A DNA stretch of 6,819 nt from a bacterium (GCA_030619425.1 JAUXBJ010000097.1:1-6819); one strand, 5' to 3'. Counted from the stretch's first letter, positions 1-6,182 are shown. Program-made: numbers and translations. Notes: a model not told the origin generated them from the letters alone.

Positions 1-44
1 AGGACGAGGACAATAGACATTACCCTTGAGTCTCAAGCTCACGG

Positions 45-3000
45 CTATATCTTACACAGCACATTGCGCAGGTAGTTCAGGCGGGTGTCGACGTTGATCG
101 CACCCAAGTCGATCTTGACCGTAGAGCGACCCGCCAGGTCGAACGACAGCGGACAGTCGGTGGCTTTTCGGAACGCTTCGACCTCGGATCGTGTTAGTTG
201 TCGACCTTCTTTGAATACCAGCCTGGCGCGTCCGGACTTTAGCCGCACCTTTTCGATCTCCAATACCGCCGCAGCTATCTTCACCGCAGTTGCTTCGATC
301 AAGTTGACCGTCGACAGGGGTATCCGACCGAACCGATCAGTAACCTCATCGCGAATCTTCTCCACGTCGTCCAGCGTGTGGGCATCGGCCAGGCGGCGAT
401 AAACGTCAACCTTCTGATGCCGATCGGTGACGTAGGTATCGTTAATGTGCAGTTCATAATCGAGTTCCAGTTTGACTTCCGGTAAGGCCTGAATGGTAAC
501 ACCCTTTAATTCGGCGATGGCTTCCTCCAACAGTCGGTTGTACATGTCGAAACCGATCTCTTCAATAAAGCCGGACTGTTTGGCGCCAAGGATTGTCCCG
601 GTGCCGCGAATTTCGAGATCGCGCATGGCCAGTGCGAAGCCGCTGCCGAGATCGGAGTGCGCCTCCAACGCGCGCAGACGTCTGACGGCGTCGGCTTTCA
701 GACGTCGGATCGGTGGCGTTAGCAGATAGGCGTAGGCCCGGCGGGAGCTGCGGCCGACCCGTCCGCGAATCTGGTACAACTGAGCCAGACCGAATCGGTC
801 GGCGCGATTGATCAGAATGGTGTTGGCGCTGGGGATGTCCAGGCCGGATTCGATAATCGAGGTGCACAACAGTACGTCGTATCGTCCCTGCATAAACGCC
901 AGCATGACCCCTTCTAACGACTTCTCATGCATCTGTCCGTGCGCGACGGCGATCTCCGCCTGGGGCACGATCTTTTTGAGATAGTTGTACATGGCGTCGA
1001 TCGTCTGCACCCGGTTGTGCAGGAAAAACACCTGCCCGCCGCGGTCGATCTCGCGCAGAATAGTTGTGGCGATAATGCCCGGGTCGAAATCAACGATCTC
1101 CGTGATGATCGGCAGACGATCTTTGGGCGAGGTGGTGATCAGGCTCATGTCGCGAGCGCCCATCAGTGACATCTGCATAGTTCGCGGGATCGGCGTTGCC
1201 GTCATAGAAATAGTGTCAACGGTGGCGCGCAATCGCCTGAGCTTCTCTTTGTGCCGCACGCCGAAGCGATGCTCTTCGTCGATAATCAGAAGTCCCAGGT
1301 CCTTGATAAACACATCCTTCGAGAACAACCGGTGGGTGCCGATCACCAGATCGACCGTGCCGTCGGCGAGACCATCGACGACCACAAGCTGCTCCCTGCG
1401 GCTGCGGAATCGTGAGAGCATCTCGATTTTGAGAGGGAACTCCTTGAGACGGTCGGTGAATGTCTGATAGTGCTGCTGCGCCAGAATAGTCGTCGGTACC
1501 AGCACCGCCACCTGTTTGCCACCTTCGATAGCTTTGAAAGCGGCGCGGACGGCCACCTCGGTCTTGCCGAAACCGACGTCGCCGCAAATCAGACGATCCA
1601 TCGGTTTGTCATCGGCCATGTCGTACTTGACATCGTTGACCGCTTTCTGCTGGTCGGGTGTCTCATCAAACACAAACGATGACTCCAACTGCCGCAGCCA
1701 GACAGTGTCCTCCCCGAACGAGAAGCCGCTTTTCGCTTTGCGCTCGGCGTACAACTTAATGAGGTCAGCCGCCATGTCGGCGATCGCTTTCTTGGTCTTT
1801 TTCTTAAGCTTCTCCCAGCCGGGACCGCCCAAGCGGGTTAGCTGAGGGGAGCTATCCTTGCCGGAGTACTTCGAGACCCGGTTGAACTCCTCGATAGGTA
1901 CATAAAGCCGGTCTGTCTCGGCGTATTGGAGGGTGAGACAGTCGCGGTTCCGGCCGTCCACTAACAGCGTCTCCAGTCCGCGGTAACGCGCGACGCCGTG
2001 GTCGGTGTGGACGACATAGTCACCCACACCGAGGTTGGAGTAATCCCGAATCGCCATGCCTTCTTTGAACTTCTTGCGGTGGACGCGGCGATGATAGCGA
2101 CCGAAAATCTCGTGATCGGTCAACAGGCCGAACCGACCGGCGGGACAGACGAAACCGCCCTTGAGGTTGGCCACCTCCAGCGGCGGAGGTATCTCCAGCG
2201 ACATGCGTTCCATGATCAGATCGCGCAGCCGCGACTTCTGGCCTTCGGTAGCGATGGCAATCAGGTAGCTCAGCCCTTGCGATTCGAATTCGCGGATGGT
2301 TTTCTCCAGCAAATCGAGCCGCGACCCCAGGGATGGATGAGGTTTGCATGTGAAATCGATGATGCCCGCACGTCCACCCCGAAACGGTACTTGATCGATG
2401 CACAGACGTTCACCGACGGCAGCGAAGAGGTCACTGAGCGGCTGGTAGTACTGCTCCGGGGTCGGCAGATTGGAGAGGCGACCTCGTAACCGTTCGTGCA
2501 ACAGGGTTGCCTCGTTCATAACAGTATCCGCCTCGGCTCTCAGCGCACCCTGTCCCTGCATGTAAACGATTCCGCGTTGATCGATGAAATCCAGCAGGCG
2601 GCCCTGCTTTAGTCCAAAGAGAATGGACAGCCATTCCAGCCCCGGAAGTTCCGGGTCGTTCAGGTAGCGCGCGCGGATAAAGTCAGCGTCATCGGCGGGA
2701 AGAACTTCCAGATAGCTCTCTAAGGATTCCTGTGTTATAGGTATCTCCCGTTTGGGCAACAATCGAACTTCATCCCTTCGGCACAGCGTGCGTTGGGTGG
2801 CGACATCGAATTCGCGAATCGTCTCGATCTCATCGCCGAACAGTTCGACCCGCACGGGCGCGTCGGAATCGGGCGTGAAAAAATCGATCAGTCCGCCGCG
2901 CACAGCCAAATCACCGACTTCCTCCACCACCGGGACACGTCGATACCCCAGTCGGATCAACCGCGCCACCAATTCGTCCAGGTCAACTTCCCCGCCGGCC

Positions 3001-3491
3001 TTCAGACTGATCATGCTCTCGGTGAGATGGTCACGCGAGATCGTCGGCTCCATGAGCGCTCTGATTGAACATACGACCACCGGCATCCGACCTTCCAGTA
3101 ACCCGGCCAACGTGGAAATCCGACGACCCATAATCTCACCCACCGGGGCGCGAAAATCGTACGGCAGAATCTGTCTCGACGGAAAATGTCCGACCCGACC
3201 GCTCCCCATGAGAAAGTGCAAGTCTTCGTAGAGATCGTTGGCTTTCTCCGCATCGGAAGCCACCACCAAAATCGGCCGTTGCAGTACATCTGCTAAGGAA
3301 TGGATTATACATGACGCGGCTGAACCGACCAAGCCGGTAACGGTAGGGGGGGAAGAGTCCTCAATTGCCGCCAGCAGTTTGTGAAATGGTGCGTAGCGGC
3401 GAAACTGCTCCAGGACTCTGGGCAGGGCGCGCGTTGTTTCAGCCGTGGGTGTTTTAGTATCCAGTGCGTCACATCCTTTCAGACAGCACAA
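45..3491 (-). CDS. mfd: Mfd, transcription-repair coupling factor
   Basis: Mfd is an ATP-driven DNA translocase that removes RNA polymerase stalled at DNA lesions and recruits UvrA for nucleotide excision repair in the cytoplasm. The 1148-residue reading matches the family's usual length. An N-terminal UvrB-like module (about 25-340) includes the UvrA-facing D2 motif GYRR...AVRGGLIDFF (182-205). The RNA polymerase interaction domain spans about 486-545 (LGVGDYVVHTDHGVARYRG). The RecG-like translocase follows: Q-type motif ETPDQ (610-614), Walker A GDVGFGKTE (637-645), DEEH box (738-741), TATPIPRT (764-771), SGLDIP (882-887) and QIRGRVGR (907-914), then the TRG region (about 940-985). The C-terminal TRCF domain (about 1003-1148) is complete and the stop is TAG. 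The start is uncertain: position 3491 is a TTG with a weak ribosome site, and homology begins only around residue 23. An in-frame CTG at 3464 has a better-placed Shine-Dalgarno. The identification is secure; only the first 10-25 residues are in doubt. Confidence 0.97.
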   Translation of the reverse strand: MCCLKGCDALDTKTPTAETTRALPRVLEQFRRYAPFHKLLAAIEDSSPPTVTGLVGSAASCIIHSLADVLQRPILVVASDAEKANDLYEDLHFLMGSGRVGHFPSRQILPYDFRAPVGEIMGRRISTLAGLLEGRMPVVVCSIRALMEPTISRDHLTESMISLKAGGEVDLDELVARLIRLGYRRVPVVEEVGDLAVRGGLIDFFTPDSDAPVRVELFGDEIETIREFDVATQRTLCRRDEVRLLPKREIPITQESLESYLEVLPADDADFIRARYLNDPELPGLEWLSILFGLKQGRLLDFIDQRGIVYMQGQGALRAEADTVMNEATLLHERLRGRLSNLPTPEQYYQPLSDLFAAVGERLCIDQVPFRGGRAGIIDFTCKPHPSLGSRLDLLEKTIREFESQGLSYLIAIATEGQKSRLRDLIMERMSLEIPPPLEVANLKGGFVCPAGRFGLLTDHEIFGRYHRRVHRKKFKEGMAIRDYSNLGVGDYVVHTDHGVARYRGLETLLVDGRNRDCLTLQYAETDRLYVPIEEFNRVSKYSGKDSSPQLTRLGGPGWEKLKKKTKKAIADMAADLIKLYAERKAKSGFSFGEDTVWLRQLESSFVFDETPDQQKAVNDVKYDMADDKPMDRLICGDVGFGKTEVAVRAAFKAIEGGKQVAVLVPTTILAQQHYQTFTDRLKEFPLKIEMLSRFRSRREQLVVVDGLADGTVDLVIGTHRLFSKDVFIKDLGLLIIDEEHRFGVRHKEKLRRLRATVDTISMTATPIPRTMQMSLMGARDMSLITTSPKDRLPIITEIVDFDPGIIATTILREIDRGGQVFFLHNRVQTIDAMYNYLKKIVPQAEIAVAHGQMHEKSLEGVMLAFMQGRYDVLLCTSIIESGLDIPSANTILINRADRFGLAQLYQIRGRVGRSSRRAYAYLLTPPIRRLKADAVRRLRALEAHSDLGSGFALAMRDLEIRGTGTILGAKQSGFIEEIGFDMYNRLLEEAIAELKGVTIQALPEVKLELDYELHINDTYVTDRHQKVDVYRRLADAHTLDDVEKIRDEVTDRFGRIPLSTVNLIEATAVKIAAAVLEIEKVRLKSGRARLVFKEGRQLTRSEVEAFRKATDCPLSFDLAGRSTVKIDLGAINVDTRLNYLRNVLCKI
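3462..3478 (-). promoter_or_regulatory. Shine-Dalgarno and possible CTG start of mfd
   Basis: On the minus strand AAGGA (3474-3478) lies 9 bases before an in-frame CTG (3464-3462), which would give a 1139-residue Mfd starting LDTKTPT. The only canonical in-frame start upstream is the TTG at 3491, preceded only by GGGG of a hairpin. The ATG and GTG just after AAGGA are out of frame, and the ATG meets TGA at once. CTG starts are rare, so this site decides the start only tentatively. Confidence 0.4.
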
Positions 3492-3530
3492 AAGCCCCGG
3501 ATCGATTTTGACCGGGGTGTCTCTTTTCTT
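3491..3530. terminator. GC-rich hairpin in mfd leader, terminator-like on both strands
   Basis: CCCCGG (3495-3500) pairs with CCGGGG (3512-3517) across an 11-base loop; two more inner pairs (TC/GA) are possible with a bulge. On the plus strand it is followed by a long T-rich run (TCTTTTCTTTTTCT). On the minus strand it is followed by CTTTTG, which overlaps the TTG codon at 3491. It could stop read-through from motAB into mfd, act as a leader attenuator of mfd, or both. No plus-strand gene nearby needs terminating. Confidence 0.4.
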
Positions 3531-3542
3531 TTTCTATCGTCT

Positions 3543-3571
3543 AATATAGGGGAAAGTTCACGAGACGCCAG
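3543..3571 (-). promoter_or_regulatory. Candidate sigma70-type promoter for mfd
   Basis: On the minus strand a -10 element TATATT (3548-3543) matches TATAAT at five of six bases. A weak -35 CTGGCG (3571-3566, three of six) sits 17 bases upstream. Initiation near 3536 would give a leader of about 45 bases to the TTG that contains the GC hairpin. The -35 is poor, so the call rests mainly on the -10 and its location. Confidence 0.35.
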
Positions 3572-3584
3572 TTTTTTGACACAG

Positions 3585-3612
3585 GCAAGCCTGTCTTTCG
3601 CGCTTCGCGCGC
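3585..3612. repeat. Direct repeat, copy A
   Basis: This 28-base segment begins GCAAGCCTGTCTTTC and ends with an internal dyad GCGC-TTC-GCGC (3600-3610). It matches 3972-3999 in the same orientation at 25 of 28 positions, and all three differences are transitions. The left flank adds a small palindrome, ACAGGC AA GCCTGT, at 3581-3594. The pair brackets about 360 bases. No transposase is present, so the repeat type is unknown. Confidence 0.65.
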
Positions 3613-3779
3613 CGCAGCGACGATTCCAGAACGTTCGATATGACAAGGTGCCGCCCAAACAAGCGGCAGATGTCCTGAGATTGTTCCATAAGTTCGTTTC
3701 GCCGGATCCTGAGATCGACGCAGTCGAGATTGTGACCCAGCGATCTTTCCAAACGGTTGCGAAGAGTACGCTTAAGGAA

Positions 3780-3824
3780 CCGGCGGTTCTCACGACTTCC
3801 TCCGGATGTCGAAGGAACCACCGG
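3780..3824. repeat. Long imperfect palindrome (45 bases)
   Basis: CCGG (3780-3783) pairs with CCGG (3821-3824). After one mismatch, GGTTCT (3785-3790) pairs with GGAACC (3814-3819), including one G-T pair. After an internal loop, CGAC (3793-3796) pairs with GTCG (3808-3811), then TCC with GGA around a TCC loop. A competing perfect stem, GAACC-GGC-GGTTC, occupies 3777-3789. The dyad suggests a REP-like or MITE-like unit. There is no T-run, so it is not an obvious terminator. Confidence 0.5.
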
Positions 3825-3891
3825 AACAGCAGCTTTTGGGACAGCTTCTCCTCGTCTGCCCCTTGATTACTTTGGGTACGTCCTTCAAACG

Positions 3892-3911
3892 GGCAGACCG
3901 GGAGGTCCGCC
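3892..3911. repeat. Short palindrome, 8-bp stem
   Basis: GGCAGACC (3892-3899) and GGTCCGCC (3904-3911) form an 8-bp stem around GGGA. The one imperfect pair is A-C on the plus strand but G-U in a minus-strand RNA, so the structure is better in a transcript reading out of motAB. No U-tract follows. Confidence 0.45.
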
Positions 3912-3951
3912 GCGCACAAATACGGACACTTTACCCTGGGTGAAAAAGGGG

Positions 3952-3971
3952 TGAGCGGAGTCAAAGAAGGA
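3952..3971. repeat. TGAGCGGAGTC repeat, copy 1
   Basis: TGAGCGGAGTC at 3952-3962 is repeated exactly at 4016-4026, and the following bases are similar (AAAGAAGGA versus GAAGGATAG). The sequence TGAGCGGAGTCGAAGG is, to my knowledge, common between genes in many environmental bacterial genomes. Its function is unknown. Confidence 0.55.
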
Positions 3972-3999
3972 GCAAGTCTGTCTTTCACGCTTCGCACGC
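3972..3999. repeat. Direct repeat, copy B
   Basis: This is the second copy of the 28-base repeat at 3585-3612, with three transitions. Two of these fall in the GCGC-TTC-GCGC dyad, which here becomes ACGC-TTC-GCAC and pairs poorly. It sits between the two TGAGCGGAGTC motifs, so at least two repeat types are interleaved here. Confidence 0.65.
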
Positions 4000-4015
4000 A
4001 CCGCAAACTTCATCC

Positions 4016-4035
4016 TGAGCGGAGTCGAAGGATAG
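4016..4035. repeat. TGAGCGGAGTC repeat, copy 2
   Basis: This is the second exact copy of the 11-base motif, 64 bases after the first, in the context CATCC-TGAGCGGAGTC-GAAGGATAG. GATG/CATCC and GGATAG-like flanks surround it, as is usual for this widespread intergenic sequence. Confidence 0.55.
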
Positions 4036-4045
4036 GTAAAGGTGG

Positions 4046-4065
4046 ATGCCCGCCTGCGCGGGCAT
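4046..4065 (-). repeat. Perfect 8-bp hairpin after motB
   Basis: ATGCCCGC (4046-4053) and GCGGGCAT (4058-4065) form a perfect stem around CTGC, 22 bases beyond the motB stop. GGATGCCCGC...GCGGGCATGAC is a familiar intergenic palindrome in many bacteria. By position it may stabilise or end the motAB transcript. The minus-strand continuation CCACCTTTACC lacks a proper U-run, so intrinsic termination is uncertain. Confidence 0.55.
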
Positions 4066-4087
4066 GACATTGTGATGGAGTATGTAC

Positions 4088-4948
4088 CTACCCCTCTGCT
4101 TCGATCTCGGCTAACAGGTCGCCGCCGACTTCAAGCTGGTCGTAGGCTATTTCGGTGGAGCGGTAAAGTACCAGGAGGGTGACTCGGCGGTTGCGGGCAT
4201 CGTTGGGATTGTGCATAATCATCGGGAAGCGATCGGCATAGCCGCGCACTTCTCGAATCTGGTCCTCGCCGAGTCCGGAGACCGCCATCAACTCACGGGC
4301 GGAGTTGGCTCGGTCGGCCGACAACTCCCAGTTGGTGTAAATCTTGTCTCCCCCATATTGAGCATCAGTGTGACCTTCGATCACTATCCGGTTGTCAAGT
4401 TCACCCAACTCGCGGGCAATCGTGATTAGGATGACGGCGCTCTTCTGAAGCAGTTTGGCTGAGCCGGGCTCGAAGAAGGCCGGCGAGTTCTCCGATTCGT
4501 TTAGAATTATGCGCAGCCCTTCCGAGGTCATTTGCATCTTGACGTTTTTCTTGAGACGCTTGAATGCTTCCTGCTTGTTGAGTTCATCGATTATTTTCTT
4601 GGCCGCCTTTTTCATCTGCTTGCGCTCGACATCGGTGGGGCCCTTGTCGCTCTCCGATTTCCTGGCCTTCAACCCGACATCGGAGGAGACCACGGGAATG
4701 ACTGAACTCGAGCCACTCAAGATGCCGGACGAACCCTCCCTTTGGAACTTGCCGGGGTCACGGAAGTAGCCACCGACCGCCTCGCGTACCTCGGGCTTCT
4801 GTCCGACCAGCCACATAACCAGGAAAAAGGCCATCATGGCCGTCATGAAGTCCGCGAGGGCAACCTTCCAGGCGCCGCCATGGTGACCGGTGTGGCCGCC
4901 CTTGACCCTCTTTATTATTATGGGCTGTTGTTCTTTGTTTTCGGCCAT
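4088..4948 (-). CDS. motB: MotB, flagellar stator subunit
   Basis: MotB is the part of the flagellar stator that anchors MotA to peptidoglycan and carries the ion-binding aspartate. The 286-residue protein has a basic, His/Gly-rich N-terminus (KRVKGGHTGHHGGAWK, 14-28). One membrane helix follows (about 30-48, ALADFMTAMMAFFLVMWLV); its Asp33 corresponds to the essential Asp32 of E. coli MotB. The plug-like segment is at about 53-66 (VREAVGGYFRDPGK). A Ser-rich, then Lys/Glu-rich linker runs to about 135. The OmpA-like peptidoglycan-binding domain is at about 140-262, with VIEGHTDA (189-196), NWELSADRANSAREL (206-220) and NPNDARNRRVTLLV (247-260). It starts with ATG 5 bases after the motA stop; the ribosome site is weak (AGAGAAGA about 10 bases upstream), consistent with translational coupling. 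All key elements are intact. No other flagellar genes are in view. Confidence 0.96.
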   Translation of the reverse strand: MAENKEQQPIIIKRVKGGHTGHHGGAWKVALADFMTAMMAFFLVMWLVGQKPEVREAVGGYFRDPGKFQREGSSGILSGSSSVIPVVSSDVGLKARKSESDKGPTDVERKQMKKAAKKIIDELNKQEAFKRLKKNVKMQMTSEGLRIILNESENSPAFFEPGSAKLLQKSAVILITIARELGELDNRIVIEGHTDAQYGGDKIYTNWELSADRANSARELMAVSGLGEDQIREVRGYADRFPMIMHNPNDARNRRVTLLVLYRSTEIAYDQLEVGGDLLAEIEAEG

Positions 4949-4953
4949 TCGAG

Positions 4954-5811
4954 CTATCTTCTCTTGGCTTCGTTGCAGGCCGCTTCAAGTTCCAGGAAGC
5001 CGGGCCGGACGATCTCAAAAAGCGACCGCCTTGCAAACTCAACCGCAATAACGCCGGCGACACCTTTGTTGAAGGCCAGGAGACCATGTTTGATGCAGGT
5101 GATGTACTGCCGGCTTTCATTCACGCGGTGCTTGAGACTAACAGCGAGAGGACCCACGAAACCATAGCAGGAAAGAATGCCGAGAAAGGTACCGACCAGG
5201 GCGGCCGCTACACTATTACCGATTTCGGCCGGCGGGCCGTCGATTTTCGCCATAGTGAGCACTATGCCCAGCACCGCCGCCACGATTCCCAAACCGGGCA
5301 GCGAGTCGGCGGTAGTATTCAGTGCTGTTGGTGGCTCCATCTCAGCTTCATGCATGGCTTCAATGTCGGAATCCATCAGGTCTTCCAGATCGTGCGGCTG
5401 GACCGCGCCCGAGATGATGACACGCATGGTATCGGCAAAAAACGCCATAGCCGCGTGGTTCTTCAGAAATTTCGGATAGCGTTGGAAGATTTCGCTCTCT
5501 TCGGGATGTTCGACGTGGTTCTCCAACCCAACCAGACCATCGCGGCGGGCTACGTTGAAGACCTCAAACATCATCACGAGAACATCGAGGTAGTCCTTCT
5601 TTGTAAAGCCTCCCCCGAAAATGCCGGTGAGCTGTTTTATCAGCGCCTTCAGCACTGCCGTGGGGGTTGCAATAATCAGGGCGCCCAGGGCTGCGCCGCC
5701 GATGATGAGGACTTCGTTGGGCTGATTGAGGGCCATCACTTCGCCCCCGTGCCACATGAAACCGCCCAGAACCGAACCGATAACAACTATAGCGCCGACA
5801 ATTGCAAGCAT
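4954..5811 (-). CDS. motA: MotA, flagellar stator subunit
   Basis: MotA is the inner-membrane stator subunit that forms the ion channel with MotB and pushes on the rotor protein FliG. The 285-residue protein aligns along its length with E. coli MotA: N-terminal helices (about 1-20 and 31-50, with GGFMWHGGEVMALNQPNEVLIIGGA), a large cytoplasmic loop, and C-terminal helices at about 172-188 and 201-222. Arg89 and Glu97 match the FliG-contacting Arg90 and Glu98 of E. coli. Pro172 (DSLPGLGIVAAV) and Pro221 (VGPLA) match the conserved Pro173 and Pro222. ESEIFQRYP (105-113) and AVEFARRSLF (256-265) are family signatures. The E. coli-type architecture suggests proton coupling, which is inference. 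The ATG start at 5811 has only a weak purine-rich ribosome site (AGAGAA). It is the first gene of a motA-motB operon; I found no convincing flagellar sigma28 or sigma54 promoter upstream. Confidence 0.96.
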   Translation of the reverse strand: MLAIVGAIVVIGSVLGGFMWHGGEVMALNQPNEVLIIGGAALGALIIATPTAVLKALIKQLTGIFGGGFTKKDYLDVLVMMFEVFNVARRDGLVGLENHVEHPEESEIFQRYPKFLKNHAAMAFFADTMRVIISGAVQPHDLEDLMDSDIEAMHEAEMEPPTALNTTADSLPGLGIVAAVLGIVLTMAKIDGPPAEIGNSVAAALVGTFLGILSCYGFVGPLAVSLKHRVNESRQYITCIKHGLLAFNKGVAGVIAVEFARRSLFEIVRPGFLELEAACNEAKRR

Positions 5812-5933
5812 AAGATAATTCTCTGTTGGACGTTAGTTCTCCATTCTCAGCCGCATCAAACGGCCATTATTCTATGTTTCGACATATGTGGCCGATTCTG
5901 AAGGGAGTGTCGAAAAACCCCTCAACCAGTGGT

Positions 5934-5959
5934 GGTGTCGGGCGACCCCGCCCGACGCC
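5934..5959. repeat. Palindrome with 10-bp stem
   Basis: GGTGTCGGGC (5934-5943) pairs with GCCCGACGCC (5950-5959) around GACCCC. Nine pairs are Watson-Crick and one is a G-U pair in a plus-strand RNA. No T-run follows. It resembles G+C-rich dyad repeats scattered between genes in some environmental genomes, and it lies 17 bases from a second hairpin. Confidence 0.6.
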
Positions 5960-5976
5960 TGCTATCGGACTTTATG

Positions 5977-6001
5977 GCTGTCAGGCGAGTCGCCTTACAG
6001 C
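5977..6001. repeat. Palindrome with 11-position stem
   Basis: GCTGTCAGGCG (5977-5987) pairs with CGCCTTACAGC (5991-6001) around AGT. Ten of eleven positions pair; the C-T opposition at 5982/5996 is the only mismatch. Together with the preceding palindrome it forms a tandem hairpin unit of about 70 bases. No U-tract follows on either strand. Confidence 0.6.
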
Positions 6002-6041
6002 ACCCTAACGTCAGAATCGCTCCAATGGTGTAGGAGGAGCT

Positions 6042-6182
6042 TTGTCAACAAGCCCTGAACGACCGGAACTGAACGAGGGCCGAGACGGCTTTTTGTCGGT
6101 TCACCTCAGTAGTGAATTGCAGACCCGGAGTAACGGATCAGCCGTCCACATAAAACTTGCCGGTCCCGGGGTTGCCTGGTAA
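6042..6182 (+). CDS. Possible small ORF, 46 residues
   Basis: I do not recognise this product. A TTG codon at 6042 is preceded by AGGAGGAG (6032-6039), the strongest ribosome-binding sequence in the window, with 4 bases between GGAGG and the start. The frame runs to TAA at 6180-6182, ending 50 bases before the antiporter start on the same strand. The translation (MSTSPERPELNEGRDG..., ending KLAGPGVAW) is hydrophilic, with no signal peptide, membrane segment or known motif. It could be a leader ORF or small protein ahead of the antiporter. Against it: 47 codons can stay open by chance, the start is TTG, and a short terminator-like hairpin lies inside (6079-6094). Confidence 0.3.
   Translation: MSTSPERPELNEGRDGFLSVHLSSELQTRSNGSAVHIKLAGPGVAW
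6079..6094 (+). terminator. Weak terminator-like hairpin
   Basis: GCCG-AGA-CGGC (6079-6089) is followed directly by TTTTT. Two extra G-U pairs could lengthen the stem to six. It is short and lies within the possible small ORF, so either the ORF is not real, the hairpin is chance, or translation and termination compete. It is a weak candidate on its own. Confidence 0.2.

Larger units (their letters stand above)
3573..4087. other. Intergenic patchwork of repeats without a convincing gene
   Basis: About 515 bases separate the mfd promoter region from the end of motB. Open frames exist on both strands, but none has a credible start with a ribosome site or a recognisable domain. The longer ones run through the repeats or into mfd. 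The region holds two 28-base direct repeats, two copies of an 11-base TGAGCGGAGTC motif and three dyad-symmetric hairpins, described individually. The interior stretch 3615-3791 is the only part with a protein-like translation (plus strand). The region most resembles accumulated intergenic repeat elements. Confidence 0.6.
5812..6041. other. Intergenic region between divergent genes, with two hairpins
   Basis: This stretch upstream of motA contains no supported gene. Two strong palindromes (5934-5959 and 5977-6001) occupy its middle. The bases nearest motA (5812-5900) are AT-richer and presumably carry its promoter. The best minus-strand hexamers there (for example TAGAAT near 5870) lack a good partner at 16-18 bases, so I assign none. 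Confidence 0.5.

Noticed and set aside
1..44. Minus-strand ATG at 20-18 (MSIVLV...) as the start of a gene downstream of mfd
   Set aside because: Only six codons fit before the window edge, and the AAGGG before it is only 2 bases from the ATG. The short CTTGAG/CTCAAG dyad at 25-37 is too small to call a terminator.
2752..3231. Plus-strand open frames of up to 160 codons opposite mfd and motAB
   Set aside because: They lie wholly inside strongly supported genes on the other strand, and their composition is that of antisense frames (Arg/Ser-rich, no motifs).
3344..3350. G-run in the mfd 5' part as a possible frameshift
   Set aside because: Mfd-like sequence continues in the same frame on both sides (FRRYAPFHKLLAAI before, VTGLVGSAAS after), so no indel is needed.
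3479..4006. Long minus-strand open frames (175 and 87 codons) between motB and mfd
   Set aside because: They read through the direct repeats and palindromes, have no domain or ribosome site, and the longer one overlaps the mfd leader. Stretches such as RRAKRERQ come from translating the repeat itself.
5838..5870. sigma54-like TGGCCG...TGC upstream of motA
   Set aside because: The GG and GC elements are one base closer than the fixed sigma54 spacing and the rest of the consensus is poor. No sigma28 (TAAA...GCCGATAA) match was found either.
3571..5918. GTGTC(A/G)AAAAAC shared by 3571-3582 (minus) and 5907-5918 (plus)
   Set aside because: A 12-base match with one mismatch and low complexity is expected by chance in this much sequence, and the flanks do not match.
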